NCBI RefSeq assembly: GCF_000737695.1
Contig: NZ_JPRM01000010.1
Coordinates: forward strand, 1 to 64,000
DNA from: Flavobacterium hydatis
GTDB taxonomy: Bacteria > Bacteroidota > Bacteroidia > Flavobacteriales > Flavobacteriaceae
Reading direction: 5' to 3'
DNA: 64,000 nucleotides
Part shown: piece by piece, positions 55,923 through 64,000 of the stretch
How positions within the stretch are numbered: the first letter of the stretch is position 1
Layout of the letters: every line of letters starts with the position of its first letter
Translations under genes and position numbers: made by a program
The notes under the pieces: model-generated
What the model was told of the DNA's origin: nothing
The model's database searches: none
Seen by the model: only the letters and a program-made list of their open reading frames with translations

Positions 55923-55947
55923 AAGAAAAAAGTTTCTATTATAAAAG

Positions 55948-56790
55948 CTACAGCTCTTTATCCATATATTGTTCCAATGACAATTTAAGATGGTCAAGAA
56001 ATGATGTTCTAGTTCCCGCTCTGTCTTTCATCCGGTGAAAAGAGTGATGCACATCGCCGAGCGGTACGCGGAAAAGAATTTGAAATACAAGAGTAATTTT
56101 ACGGATACCAATCTTCCCATGTGATATCACTCCCGAAGCATAAAGCGCATAAATGAGTTCAATGAGCGCACTTTTAGAATCGGTCCAAAAAACATCCTTA
56201 GTTGTCTCAGGGTTATTAAGTAATAAGCCTGAATGCTCTTCGGGATTAATTTTTGTTAGGAGATAAGTATAAATTAATTCATTGGCCATAATCCGAGCAA
56301 CTTTAGAATCGTAATAGGTAGAAAATTGGTTATCTATTTCAAAAACGTAACTGTTGAGCCCATCCCTGTAATTTATCTTTCCTCTCATGAAATATTCCTC
56401 ATCACGGTCAGTTCTTCCCGACCTGTAATAGCGATAAAAATGAGAACCGAAGATATGCTCTTTAAATTCCTGTTTAAGCTGCCCAAGCTGGCTTGTGAAA
56501 AATTTCTGATACATTTTGCCGTCCTTTACAGGGCAGACCGTCTCGATTCGAAATATTTTATTATAGTAAATCAATTGTCCTAAAATCTGGGGCTTGATAT
56601 CACGGAAAAACTCTATTTCTTCTGCCGGACTTTTAAATCCTTCCTTTAGAATGTATTCCCGAGTGGTATTGAGCAGTTCTTTGAGATAGAGTGTCATTTG
56701 GTAAGCCTCATCGATGAGATGGGAAGTTTCCCGCGAAACTTGATCTTCCTTAATACGGATTTCGGAAATGATTGCATTCAGTGATTTCAT
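55948..56790 (-). CDS. rteC: RteC excision regulator
   Basis: A 280-residue protein recognised as RteC: helical N-terminal region (DEAYQMTLYLKELL), EIEFFRDIKPQILGQLIYYN, and a C-terminal winged-helix-like segment (LIYALYASGVISHGKIGIRK). RteC activates the excision promoter of CTnDOT in response to the RteA/RteB two-component system. No rteA or rteB is encoded in the window. Its own terminator separates it from the excisionase-like gene. Confidence 0.9.
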   Translation of the reverse strand: MKSLNAIISEIRIKEDQVSRETSHLIDEAYQMTLYLKELLNTTREYILKEGFKSPAEEIEFFRDIKPQILGQLIYYNKIFRIETVCPVKDGKMYQKFFTSQLGQLKQEFKEHIFGSHFYRYYRSGRTDRDEEYFMRGKINYRDGLNSYVFEIDNQFSTYYDSKVARIMANELIYTYLLTKINPEEHSGLLLNNPETTKDVFWTDSKSALIELIYALYASGVISHGKIGIRKITLVFQILFRVPLGDVHHSFHRMKDRAGTRTSFLDHLKLSLEQYMDKEL

Positions 56791-56962
56791 AGCTCATTGG
56801 TTTTAATGTAATATCTTTCAAAAAAACTTATGGACTATATAAACATTACTGTGCTTACTGTACAAATACATGCTATACGACTAAGGTGGGGCTATTCACA
56901 AGCAAATCAATTATGAAAAGGATATTACGGTTCAGTAGATTCAGTTGTATTGTAGGGACGGA

Positions 56963-57811
56963 TTAAAATTTTAGATTAAGGCGATATTGGGTTGGAGTTA
57001 ATTTGGTGTGTTTTTTAAAAAAATTGCTGAAAGATTGGGGATTTCTAAAATTTAAATGCTCACCTATCTGATTAATAGTAAGATTATCGTCTGCGAGCAA
57101 TGCGTATGCTTCCGATACGATAGCCATCTCAATATAGTGTTTAAGAGGCATACCGATAACCTTTTGGACAGCCTTGCCGAGGTAGCCCCTGCTGATAAAT
57201 AAAGAATCAGCATAAAAACTTACTTCATGGTGTACTCTACAATGCTGCTGGACCAGTGTCATAAAGCCCGTAACGATTTTTTCCCTGCGGCTGTGCACAG
57301 CAATTGTATTTTCGTTGTGTTTATAACATAACCCGCTAAATTCATAGAGGATAAGGTTTACGTAGAGCAGCACCATTTCTTCCTGAAAAATGCTGTCCTT
57401 GCTGGAAATCTTTTTCTTAAGAAATCCAAAGACCTGTGTCAGATAATTTGTTTCGGTCTGCGTAAGTGATATTACAAAAGGCGAATATCCGGTCAGGACT
57501 CCTATATAACCGATCCCGGATCTTGAAAACCTGCTGGTAATGGCAAAATCCCTTTTACAAGACATAAGGCAGACAGTCAGGGAATGTGTGAGTTTAATTA
57601 CTTCAGCAGTTCTGGGAACTGCATACATATCTCCTTCGGAAAGACGGACCGTTGACGAGCCGTCCATAAAATATATTGTGCCGGACACCACCAAAAGGAG
57701 AGAAAACCAGTCTGGATTCATAAGGGTTTTGCGTGACTTAACAGATTTAAAATCTGTCAGATACAGGACTTTTAAATCCTTTTGCCAGCGTTTATTTTTT
57801 AAGGTGTCCAA
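56963..57811 (-). CDS. AraC-family transcriptional regulator
   Basis: A 282-residue regulator with an N-terminal cupin-like sensing part (FSLLLVVSGTIYFMDGSSTV) and a C-terminal double HTH (about residues 185-282; YADSLFISRGYLGKAVQKVI and INQIGEHLNFRNPQSFSNFF). The family binds small ligands and activates transcription. It lies beside rteC but is separated by about 170 bases; it probably controls the membrane protein and lipoprotein genes next to it. Confidence 0.88.
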   Translation of the reverse strand: MDTLKNKRWQKDLKVLYLTDFKSVKSRKTLMNPDWFSLLLVVSGTIYFMDGSSTVRLSEGDMYAVPRTAEVIKLTHSLTVCLMSCKRDFAITSRFSRSGIGYIGVLTGYSPFVISLTQTETNYLTQVFGFLKKKISSKDSIFQEEMVLLYVNLILYEFSGLCYKHNENTIAVHSRREKIVTGFMTLVQQHCRVHHEVSFYADSLFISRGYLGKAVQKVIGMPLKHYIEMAIVSEAYALLADDNLTINQIGEHLNFRNPQSFSNFFKKHTKLTPTQYRLNLKF

Positions 57812-57864
57812 AATGTTAGTGTTTTATATTAATAAAATGCCAGTCAAAGCGTTTCCTCGCTTAG

Positions 57865-58125
57865 TCAGCTTTTAGTACAACATGCGCACAGTGTAGTAAA
57901 AACAAATAGGATATTGCATAATGCAGGAATTAGAAAAACATAAACAAAGTCATGTGGATCGGAACTCTTAAGTCCCCCGTCAGCGAGATAACCCACCATT
58001 TCATCATAGCTCAGAAGATCTATGATGAAATAAAGGCTACCTACATTCAATGTTATGAGCAGAAATCCTGAAGCTATAGCAACAGTTCTCTCATAGCGTT
58101 CCAGCAGAATAATAATCCAGTTCAC
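57865..58125 (-). CDS. small inner-membrane protein
   Basis: An 86-residue protein with two hydrophobic helices (about residues 15-37 and 62-82) connected by an acidic loop. It overlaps the lipoprotein gene by 4 bases, so the two form an operon. No family is recognised. Confidence 0.65.
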   Translation of the reverse strand: MNWIIILLERYERTVAIASGFLLITLNVGSLYFIIDLLSYDEMVGYLADGGLKSSDPHDFVYVFLIPALCNILFVFTTLCACCTKS

Positions 58126-58844
58126 AGAGTGGGGTCGTTGCTTTGATATATCTCGACGGTTAATGCCATTTTTAGCCCAAGAATCAAGTTTTGCTCTGCA
58201 CCGCTAACCGTCGCAGCAATACTGGTAACGTTGGTCTCCCAGTCTTTGTCCTTTCTTTTTTTCTCATAGGCTGCATATCTGGCAATTGAAGTAGCAGTTA
58301 GGATTATACGTTTATCCTCACCAGAGAATCCAGTATTGGCGAGAACACCTGCCTCATAGGAAACAATAACTGAATGGATATTATTATATGGATCATTAGC
58401 AACTAAAGGAAGGTTATTTACAAATGTTATAAAGCTTGCCTTGGCACTTACTCCCATTGTACATGATGTCAGCACATCATTAATAGCATTTCCGTTATTT
58501 ACTATCCATGTGATTTCTGACAGTCTTCCGGACAGATTATAATCGCTGGATAATGGTATCAGCTCAGGGTGGGCAGCTGAGACCGAATCAATTAAAATAG
58601 CGATCTCTTCAATAGACTGGGAGTTAAAGTCGGTATCGCCGATAATCTCTAGGATTTCATTATGCATACTTCCTGCGGTATCGAAGGGATTCGCTGAATT
58701 ACCAGGTCCAATGCCTGATTTTTTTGCACTTTCATTTAGATAAGCAATTTCCGTAGTCTTACCTGTATAATCACCTGTATAATCATCTGAACAGGCAACA
58801 GTGAATAATGGCAGGATTGCCAACAATACTTTTAAATTTTTCAT
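58122..58844 (-). CDS. hypothetical lipoprotein
   Basis: A 240-residue protein with a lipoprotein signal (MKNLKVLLAILPLFTVACSD, lipidated cysteine at residue 18). The mature part is helical, with no motif I recognise. It is followed with 4-base overlap by a small membrane protein. Together they look like an envelope module, perhaps of unknown host-interaction cargo. Confidence 0.7.
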   Translation of the reverse strand: MKNLKVLLAILPLFTVACSDDYTGDYTGKTTEIAYLNESAKKSGIGPGNSANPFDTAGSMHNEILEIIGDTDFNSQSIEEIAILIDSVSAAHPELIPLSSDYNLSGRLSEITWIVNNGNAINDVLTSCTMGVSAKASFITFVNNLPLVANDPYNNIHSVIVSYEAGVLANTGFSGEDKRIILTATSIARYAAYEKKRKDKDWETNVTSIAATVSGAEQNLILGLKMALTVEIYQSNDPTL

Positions 58845-59191
58845 GTGTACTAGTGTTAAATGTGACTGATTACTTTTTTTTCGTCAGTTCATTTTTCACC
58901 TCGAGGGAAAGCAGAACGGTGCTGGTTTTAAGCCAGACTTTGCTTTTGAATTCAGAGCAAAACTATTTGCTAAATGCAACATCGACAAATGGTTGTCTGG
59001 ACATTTACAGTATTTTTACTATCGTTTTTCAGAAAATCGACACAGCCTTTTTGTGTCCGCTTTGTAGGTTTTTCCTGTTTTTATAGTATATTTGATATAT
59101 TCATCACTATTTCGTTCGCCCCAACTCTCACTATGATACTTATTGTATTAAATGGGGGTGCCTACCAATGAAAATAGCTTAAACTTAACCT
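58845..59191. other. divergent promoter region
   Basis: No gene lies here. It separates the minus-strand lipoprotein gene from the plus-strand TPR regulator. A good Bacteroidetes promoter for the latter is at 59061-59094. Confidence 0.55.
59061..59094 (+). promoter_or_regulatory. promoter of the TPR-AraC regulator
   Basis: TTTG (59061-59064) and TATATTTG (59087-59094) match the -33 and -7 boxes of Bacteroidetes promoters, with a spacing of 22 bases. The -7 box is an exact TAnnTTTG. The start codon of the regulator is 98 bases downstream. Confidence 0.5.
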
Positions 59192-60871
59192 ATGATTGTA
59201 AGATATTTCCTTGCAATATCTTTATGCTTTAGTCATTGTATACATGCACAAAAGCATATGATTCAAATTCCTGATTCGTTAAAGAGTAAGGATTTCGACT
59301 ATATATTTGATCGTATCGAAGATGATAGTATAAGTGATGGTGTCAGATCAGTATACCTGACCTCATTTCTGATAAAGGCCAAGTCGGAGGAAAACTGGGA
59401 AGAACTTTCCAATGCCTATAAAAATTATGTCCATTATGCCACAGACCAGTCAAAGCTTGTCTACGCCGATAGTATGGTTTGGGCAGCTAAAAAATCAAAC
59501 ATCGATGAAATTATAGGATCAGCATACCTTTCCAAAGGCATTGCGTACTATGGTCAAAAACGTCTCAAAGAGGCAATGGATATTTACTTAGTCGCCGACT
59601 ACTACATAAAAAAAACAAATGATCCATACCTCATTCACAAAACCAGGTATCAAATTGGGCAGATAAAACTTTATTTGGGATATTATAGGGAAGCGATCGC
59701 GCTTTTTAAAGAGTGCATCAGTTACTTTAAGAATTCCAATGTCAGGGCATACTTAAACTCTCTGCATGCATTGGGCGTCTGCTATAAAATGGTAGGCAAT
59801 CACGGGCTGTGTTCTTCTACTAATAAAATAGGTATAAACGAAGGAATCAGGACCGGAAACCTCGACATGCAATCCTACTTCATATTTTCAGAAGGTGTCA
59901 ACCAATGCCTGATACGTAACTATGCCATAGGCATTGAAAAGCTGCAAGCTGCAATGCCAAGCATTATGGATAGTAAGGACTTCTCTAATGAAATGGTGGG
60001 ATACTTTTATATCGGGAAATGTTACTGGGGATTAAACAATAAGGAAAAGGCCCTGCGATACTTTAAAAAAGTTGACCAAATTTATATGGAGCGGGATTTT
60101 ATGCGTCCTGACCTTAGGGAAGCATATGAGTTTATGATTACTTACTACAAGGACAGGAATATGATCAAGTTGCAATTACACTATGTCGAAAAATTACTCG
60201 AAATAGATAAAAAATTGCATCATACCTATACCTATCTTCAAGGAAAAATCCGTAAGGAATATGAAACTAATGAATTGCTGGCTGTTCAGCGCACGCTTAA
60301 GGGAAGGCTGGATAGGCAGAACTATAACAATCAGATATTGTTTTCTATCATTGGAGTAATGTTCATTTTTATAATATACGGGATAGTTAATTATTTTAAA
60401 AATAAGAGGGAGGCTAGGATTAAGTATGAAGAATTGTTGAAAAAAATTGAAAACTCAGAAAAGACTAAAGACAATAAGGTAGACGAGCACGATTTTTCAA
60501 TGAGCAAAGATGCCGAAGACGCAGTTTTACATAGTTTGAAGAAATTTGAAAATAGTAAAAAGTTCCTTGAAAAGGATCTGAATCTAACTAAGCTGGCAAG
60601 CTATTTCAAGACCAACACTAAATATTTATCACTGATTATTGCCCGTCACAGAAATAAAAAATTCAATGAATATATCAATAGCCTTAAGGTAGACAATATC
60701 GCCAAGAGGATTCGTAAGGAAAAAAATCTTCAGAATTATACTCATGACGCACTCGCTGATGAAGCGGGATTCAGCAGTACGCGAAGGTTTGTAAAGGCCT
60801 TTGTAGCCGATACTGGAATAACCCCTAAATATTTTATTGAAGAATTAAAGAAGGAAGATATCCAGTTATAA
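59192..60871 (+). CDS. TPR-transmembrane-AraC regulator
   Basis: A 559-residue membrane-spanning regulator. A signal peptide (about 1-19) precedes a periplasmic helical-repeat region (roughly 50-350, TPR-like: LYLGYYREAIALFKECISYF, YFYIGKCYWGLNNKEKALRY). A transmembrane helix near 383-403 leads to a cytoplasmic AraC-type HTH at about 456-553 (LTKLASYFKTNTKYLSLIIA, ADEAGFSSTRRFVKAF). This architecture is common in Bacteroidetes and senses external signals through the periplasmic part. Confidence 0.87.
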   Translation: MIVRYFLAISLCFSHCIHAQKHMIQIPDSLKSKDFDYIFDRIEDDSISDGVRSVYLTSFLIKAKSEENWEELSNAYKNYVHYATDQSKLVYADSMVWAAKKSNIDEIIGSAYLSKGIAYYGQKRLKEAMDIYLVADYYIKKTNDPYLIHKTRYQIGQIKLYLGYYREAIALFKECISYFKNSNVRAYLNSLHALGVCYKMVGNHGLCSSTNKIGINEGIRTGNLDMQSYFIFSEGVNQCLIRNYAIGIEKLQAAMPSIMDSKDFSNEMVGYFYIGKCYWGLNNKEKALRYFKKVDQIYMERDFMRPDLREAYEFMITYYKDRNMIKLQLHYVEKLLEIDKKLHHTYTYLQGKIRKEYETNELLAVQRTLKGRLDRQNYNNQILFSIIGVMFIFIIYGIVNYFKNKREARIKYEELLKKIENSEKTKDNKVDEHDFSMSKDAEDAVLHSLKKFENSKKFLEKDLNLTKLASYFKTNTKYLSLIIARHRNKKFNEYINSLKVDNIAKRIRKEKNLQNYTHDALADEAGFSSTRRFVKAFVADTGITPKYFIEELKKEDIQL

Positions 60872-60924
60872 AATGCAAAGAATCACGCTTAATATTAACC
60901 AGACAATTAAATGCAGTACTTATT

Positions 60925-61293
60925 TTAGTTATCAAAGTTTAAATTTATCCATCTATTACTATTATAGATCAATTTTGAGTAAAGAATTATTTGTCTCTCA
61001 TTAAACTCTCTATCTGTTAGTTTGCTAAGAATTAAAATTATCAAATCTTTAATAATTCGATATTCGATCATTTCGTTTGAAAATTCTCTGTGGCTTAAAG
61101 TAATCAAATCGTGCAAATCTCTATAGACGGTTCTTTCGATAATATACCTATCATTTTCACTATTATAGCTAAAAATCAAATTGGCTTCAGAATTTGTTCC
61201 CATTCTGATTTGCTGAAAACTTAAATTGTCGTTACTCCAAAAGTAAAGATTATAGTTACTCCATAAATCTTTCAAAATATCTTCTGTGTTCAT
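60925..61293 (-). CDS. hypothetical protein downstream of the DAC-like gene
   Basis: A 122-residue AT-rich protein (MNTEDILKDLWSNYNLYFWS at the start, then RDLHDLITLSHREFSNEMIE). It is mostly helical with no recognised domain. It lies 41 bases after the DAC-like gene and is probably in the same transcript. Confidence 0.65.
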   Translation of the reverse strand: MNTEDILKDLWSNYNLYFWSNDNLSFQQIRMGTNSEANLIFSYNSENDRYIIERTVYRDLHDLITLSHREFSNEMIEYRIIKDLIILILSKLTDREFNERQIILYSKLIYNSNRWINLNFDN

Positions 61294-61334
61294 CTATTTG
61301 TTTATTTTATTTATTTATGAATTTAGCACCATAA

Positions 61335-63092
61335 TTATTTGTAGTAGCTGTCGTTCATTTCCGGATTAGATTTCAGGTCGTCGTAAACGATTCGCATCTC
61401 TGCCAAATCAGTTTTAAATTTTTCTTCAATTTGCTTACGAGTATCGTTTATTTCATCACATTCGGATTGAGTTAAATAAAAGTTGATATTCTGGAAATCG
61501 CTCATTCCATAATTAAAAGATTTATGGTTCAAAGTACTTCCAGAAAGTATATCCTTAAATTTTGATATAGCTTCACTAATATCGTGTTTTTTTATTTGGG
61601 GCTTTAAATCAGGTATAAGATTTATCATGCCGTCTTCCGATATAATTACTAAAGCCAAACCACCTTTTTTACCGAACTGCTCATAATAACGAATTGCCGA
61701 ATTGTATCTCGCTCCACGCGACGAATCTCCTTTTTCAGTTGCAAGTCCGTCCAGTATAACTCCAATTGCATAACAAAAACAGCTCCTGTCTAATAGTACA
61801 GCTCCATCTATGGAAGTAATCTGCTGAACTAAACTGTCAGTTAACTTAATAGGTTTTAGCGGGAAACACTGATTACCCAATCTTTCCGATTCCAAATTTG
61901 CATTATCGGAAATTACAAGCATCGTCCCATGCTTCTGTTTGGTTGCTTCCAAGGCAATATCCCACAAGTCGTTTATATCATCTTTAGAAATGGAATCAAA
62001 AAGCCGTGGAAGGTCGGAATAAAACTTTTCTCTGTTAATTTTTTCCTTTGGTAAACGAGGTTCCCGATATTCAACTTCCATCAGGATATTATTGTCATGA
62101 GAAAGCTCCCATTGAAAATGGCTTGTAAAATTGACTACGAAGACAGATTCTTCCTTTGGATTGTATTTGCCTTTTAATTCTCCAAGACCGTAAATGACTG
62201 CAGAGTCTGAAACTAATGCTGATCTATCATCAGAAATTTCCAAAAACTTTCTAACCTTTCTGTAATCACTCACCCTTATCGGAGCCTTGAGTTGAAGTGT
62301 GAATTTAAGATTTTTATGGTCTTTGGGAGCTAGTATCATTTTCCCCAATCCAATAGCACCTTCATATTTCATTGAAGCAATTTCATTGCATGCATCATAT
62401 AAGCCATGCAATCCCATAATGTCGCCACCTGAAGATGCGGCAGTGTACATAAACTGGCGTCCAGCTTCTCTCAATAGCTCTTCAGCACGACGGTCAATTG
62501 CTCCGCCAGAAGTATTAGGATCCTTTAATGCATTTGAACACTCACCTAAAAAAATATTTATTGCACTTTTTATCAGAGATCGGAATATTGTATATCTGTC
62601 GTTAAAGAAGTCCTTGGCTAGCTCGTAATGACTGTTAAGCACTTTTTTATTTAAGGATAAAACGGTAAAGACGTGGTAGCCGTCAATATATGTTGGCGTT
62701 GCAACAAAATACTCCTTTTCTCCAAATACACTTTCCCGCTTTAGAATTTTGCTTATCGCCTCCTTGTATGATCTGGTAGTAATTCTTCTGTTATGGTTTT
62801 CCTGTGCTATCTCATGAGTGTGGAAAATTCTATTCTCTTCATCGACCTTTTCCAATTCTTTTGCCAATGAGTGCACGTCGGAAAAACGCTCCGGCAAAAA
62901 ACCGATGTCTTCAGGTTCAAGGCAGATAGGATGCCTGTCTGGTTTTTCTTCAACGAGAACTCCAACAAAAAAAACTTCCGGATCAAGTCTAGCATCTATT
63001 TTTTTAAATAAACTTTCAGCACTCACTTTAAATGATACCTGTACGTGTAGCTGATATCCCCACATAAAATAATTAATAAGATTTCCCTTCAT
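61335..63092 (-). CDS. divergent DAC-domain (diadenylate-cyclase-like) protein
   Basis: A 585-residue protein. The C-terminal ~140 residues contain the DAC signature: IDGAVLLDR (near 425-433), then RGARYNSAIRYYE (near 463-475) and ALVIISEDGMINLIP (near 483-497). In DisA/CdaA enzymes the second motif is GTRHR; here it reads GARYN, so the RHR that contacts ATP phosphates is altered. The N-terminal ~400 residues may be a sensor of the kind predicted in front of DAC domains in conflict systems. It may make a nucleotide signal or have lost activity. The genes on both sides are small and unknown. Confidence 0.7.
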   Translation of the reverse strand: MKGNLINYFMWGYQLHVQVSFKVSAESLFKKIDARLDPEVFFVGVLVEEKPDRHPICLEPEDIGFLPERFSDVHSLAKELEKVDEENRIFHTHEIAQENHNRRITTRSYKEAISKILKRESVFGEKEYFVATPTYIDGYHVFTVLSLNKKVLNSHYELAKDFFNDRYTIFRSLIKSAINIFLGECSNALKDPNTSGGAIDRRAEELLREAGRQFMYTAASSGGDIMGLHGLYDACNEIASMKYEGAIGLGKMILAPKDHKNLKFTLQLKAPIRVSDYRKVRKFLEISDDRSALVSDSAVIYGLGELKGKYNPKEESVFVVNFTSHFQWELSHDNNILMEVEYREPRLPKEKINREKFYSDLPRLFDSISKDDINDLWDIALEATKQKHGTMLVISDNANLESERLGNQCFPLKPIKLTDSLVQQITSIDGAVLLDRSCFCYAIGVILDGLATEKGDSSRGARYNSAIRYYEQFGKKGGLALVIISEDGMINLIPDLKPQIKKHDISEAISKFKDILSGSTLNHKSFNYGMSDFQNINFYLTQSECDEINDTRKQIEEKFKTDLAEMRIVYDDLKSNPEMNDSYYK

Positions 63093-63172
63093 GTTTATTG
63101 TTGAATAATTTATATATTGGTGGTATTGTGAGTGAGATAATATGCCTGTGTTACTGACACATTCTTTGACGC

Positions 63173-63180
63173 GAAAGATA
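63173..63180 (-). promoter_or_regulatory. candidate -7 box for the DAC-like gene
   Basis: On the minus strand TATCTTTC has one mismatch to TAnnTTTG and lies about 80 bases before the DAC-like start codon, between it and the 171-residue gene upstream. The -33 box is unclear. Confidence 0.35.
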
Positions 63181-63230
63181 CAAATTTAAGAAAATCTTGA
63201 TCTCACTTTAGTTATATCAAATATAAATTA

Positions 63231-63746
63231 TCAAATCGTTAAGGTTGGCAGTGTTATTTTCTTAACCTTTCCTCTTAGTAGTAAAAGGTCTTTTTTTGAA
63301 ATATTGGTGCCTTGATAATGGTTTTTCCCATCATATAGATCACCGTTACTTAAATCTAGTTTTTGTCCCGTTTCTTCATTATGTGCATGCGGATTAGATG
63401 GAAGTGGATCTTTATCATATTTATGGATAACCCAAATTTCACCCTTGCTTTTTATTGTTTGCTCGTCAAGCCTCTTTAAAGCTCCATCGGGAAGAATAGA
63501 TTCACTTAGCTCAATGATTTCTGATTCATCTGGAAATTTAAAATCGTGATCTTTCAGCATCTCAAATATTTGTTCGGCAGTGAGATTGTGTGATGCGGTG
63601 CGTGTACTATTCTCGGGTGTATAACCGTAATGTTCTGCCAAAGCCAGCTGGATGTCTAGGAACTCCAGATCATGAGACAGTTCCTCAATAAGTAGTAATT
63701 TTGCTTTTTCTACTTCTTCAATAAATTTGTTTAATTGTGAACTCAT
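63231..63746 (-). CDS. hypothetical protein upstream of the DAC-like gene
   Basis: A 171-residue protein. The N-terminal ~60 residues are helical (FIEEVEKAKLLLIEELSHDL); the C-terminal half has HKYDKDPLPSNPHAHNEETG and a strand-rich end (LDLSNGDLYDGKNHYQGTNI). I do not recognise a family. It precedes the DAC-like gene on the same strand at 138 bases distance and follows a partial gene at the window edge. Confidence 0.65.
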   Translation of the reverse strand: MSSQLNKFIEEVEKAKLLLIEELSHDLEFLDIQLALAEHYGYTPENSTRTASHNLTAEQIFEMLKDHDFKFPDESEIIELSESILPDGALKRLDEQTIKSKGEIWVIHKYDKDPLPSNPHAHNEETGQKLDLSNGDLYDGKNHYQGTNISKKDLLLLRGKVKKITLPTLTI

Positions 63747-63856
63747 ATTTTTAATATTAAATATATTTGGACAATATATTAGGTGATTTTACCATTGGAT
63801 AACAATCTCTTTAAAAGGCTTATCATGACTAGACTTTCAGTAGCGATTCCCAGAAT

Positions 63857-64000
63857 TTATTCTTGCAGATCTTTCATTAAGAAATAATCTTTTCTAGTTT
63901 TCAGATCTTCGAATATTTCGGTAAGCTTATGATCTACATACTTGTTTGTATAATCATCAGAGAAATATTTTAGATCTGGATAGTTTTTGAGCAATGAGCT
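63857..64000 (-). CDS. partial CDS at the window edge (C terminus)
   Basis: The last 47 residues of a minus-strand protein are visible, ending at a TAA (63857-63859): the tail includes YPDLKYFSDDYTNKYVDHKL and a final KDLQE. The remainder lies beyond the window. It is acidic and helical; nothing can be said about function. Confidence 0.55.
   Translation of the reverse strand, partial: SSLLKNYPDLKYFSDDYTNKYVDHKLTEIFEDLKTRKDYFLMKDLQE

Larger units (their letters stand above)
251..64000. mobile_element. CTnDOT-type integrative conjugative element, incomplete
   Basis: The content is that of a Bacteroidetes ICE: SSB, PRTRC genes, a tra operon (ParA and TraD, then TraE to TraQ), mobA/B/C, a large methylase-helicase, DUF1896, topB, DUF3945, an excisionase-like HTH and rteC. 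Cargo sits at three places: the Dnd/Dpt island at the left, four genes between mobC and the methylase-helicase, and a mixed block after rteC. The left boundary is inferred from the tRNA-end-like sequence at 251-265, after which the tandem repeat stops abruptly. The right boundary and the integrase are not in the window. Confidence 0.8.

Overview
The window is most of a Bacteroidetes integrative conjugative element (ICE) of the CTnDOT type, probably from a flavobacterium- or sphingobacterium-like host. Evidence for this is the complete traA-traQ style transfer operon, mobA/mobB/mobC, rteC, a topB/DUF3945/DUF1896/helicase-methylase block, a PRTRC cassette, and the occasional TAnnTTTG promoter box. 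No integrase, rRNA gene or CRISPR array is present. The sequence enters at or just outside one end of the element and stops inside cargo near the other end, so the integrase probably lies beyond base 64000.

Layout. 1-266: a 151-bp tandem repeat, each unit carrying a minus-strand terminator hairpin and a tRNA-3'-end-like sequence; this looks like an attachment site altered by repeated integration. 675-16062: an AT-rich DNA-phosphorothioation defence island. On the plus strand are a small XRE regulator, dptF, dptG, dptH, a DUF262/DUF1524 GmrS/GmrD- or SspE-like nuclease and an HNH nuclease. They converge on dndC-dndD-dndE on the minus strand. dndA and dndB are not in the window. 16770-22296 (+): ICE maintenance genes: SSB, DUF932, small proteins and PRTRC E, C, B and ThiF. 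22546-23630 (-): two regulators, an HTH/alpha-CTD-like protein and a receiver-only response regulator. 24153-36501 (-): the type IV secretion operon from ParA/TraA and TraD, then TraE-TraF-TraG-TraI-TraJ-TraK-TraL-TraM-TraN-TraO-TraQ. 37091-41061 (+): a candidate oriT palindrome, then mobA, mobB (relaxase) and mobC (coupling protein). 41277-45632 (+): four AT-rich cargo genes with long spacers, encoding a PD-(D/E)XK nuclease, a phospholipase-D-like nuclease and two secreted proteins; two spacers share a motif, giving a cassette-like look. 45742-56790 (-): methylase-helicase, DUF1896, topoisomerase III, DUF3945, excisionase-like HTH and RteC. 56963-64000: mixed cargo, with an AraC regulator, a small membrane protein, a lipoprotein, a TPR-TM-AraC regulator and a divergent diadenylate-cyclase (DAC)-like protein with small neighbours.

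How it works together. DndC, DndD and DndE (with a host cysteine desulfurase) would place sulfur in the DNA backbone, and DptFGH would restrict unmodified DNA. The two extra nuclease genes between the halves are the most unusual part: DUF262/DUF1524 proteins of the SspE type are known to respond to phosphorothioate-modified hosts, so this locus may combine two effector strategies. The transfer genes move the element by a MobB-nicked strand through a VirB-like channel, with RteC and the excision block controlling departure. All functional statements rest on reading motifs and gene order by eye; no database search was run.
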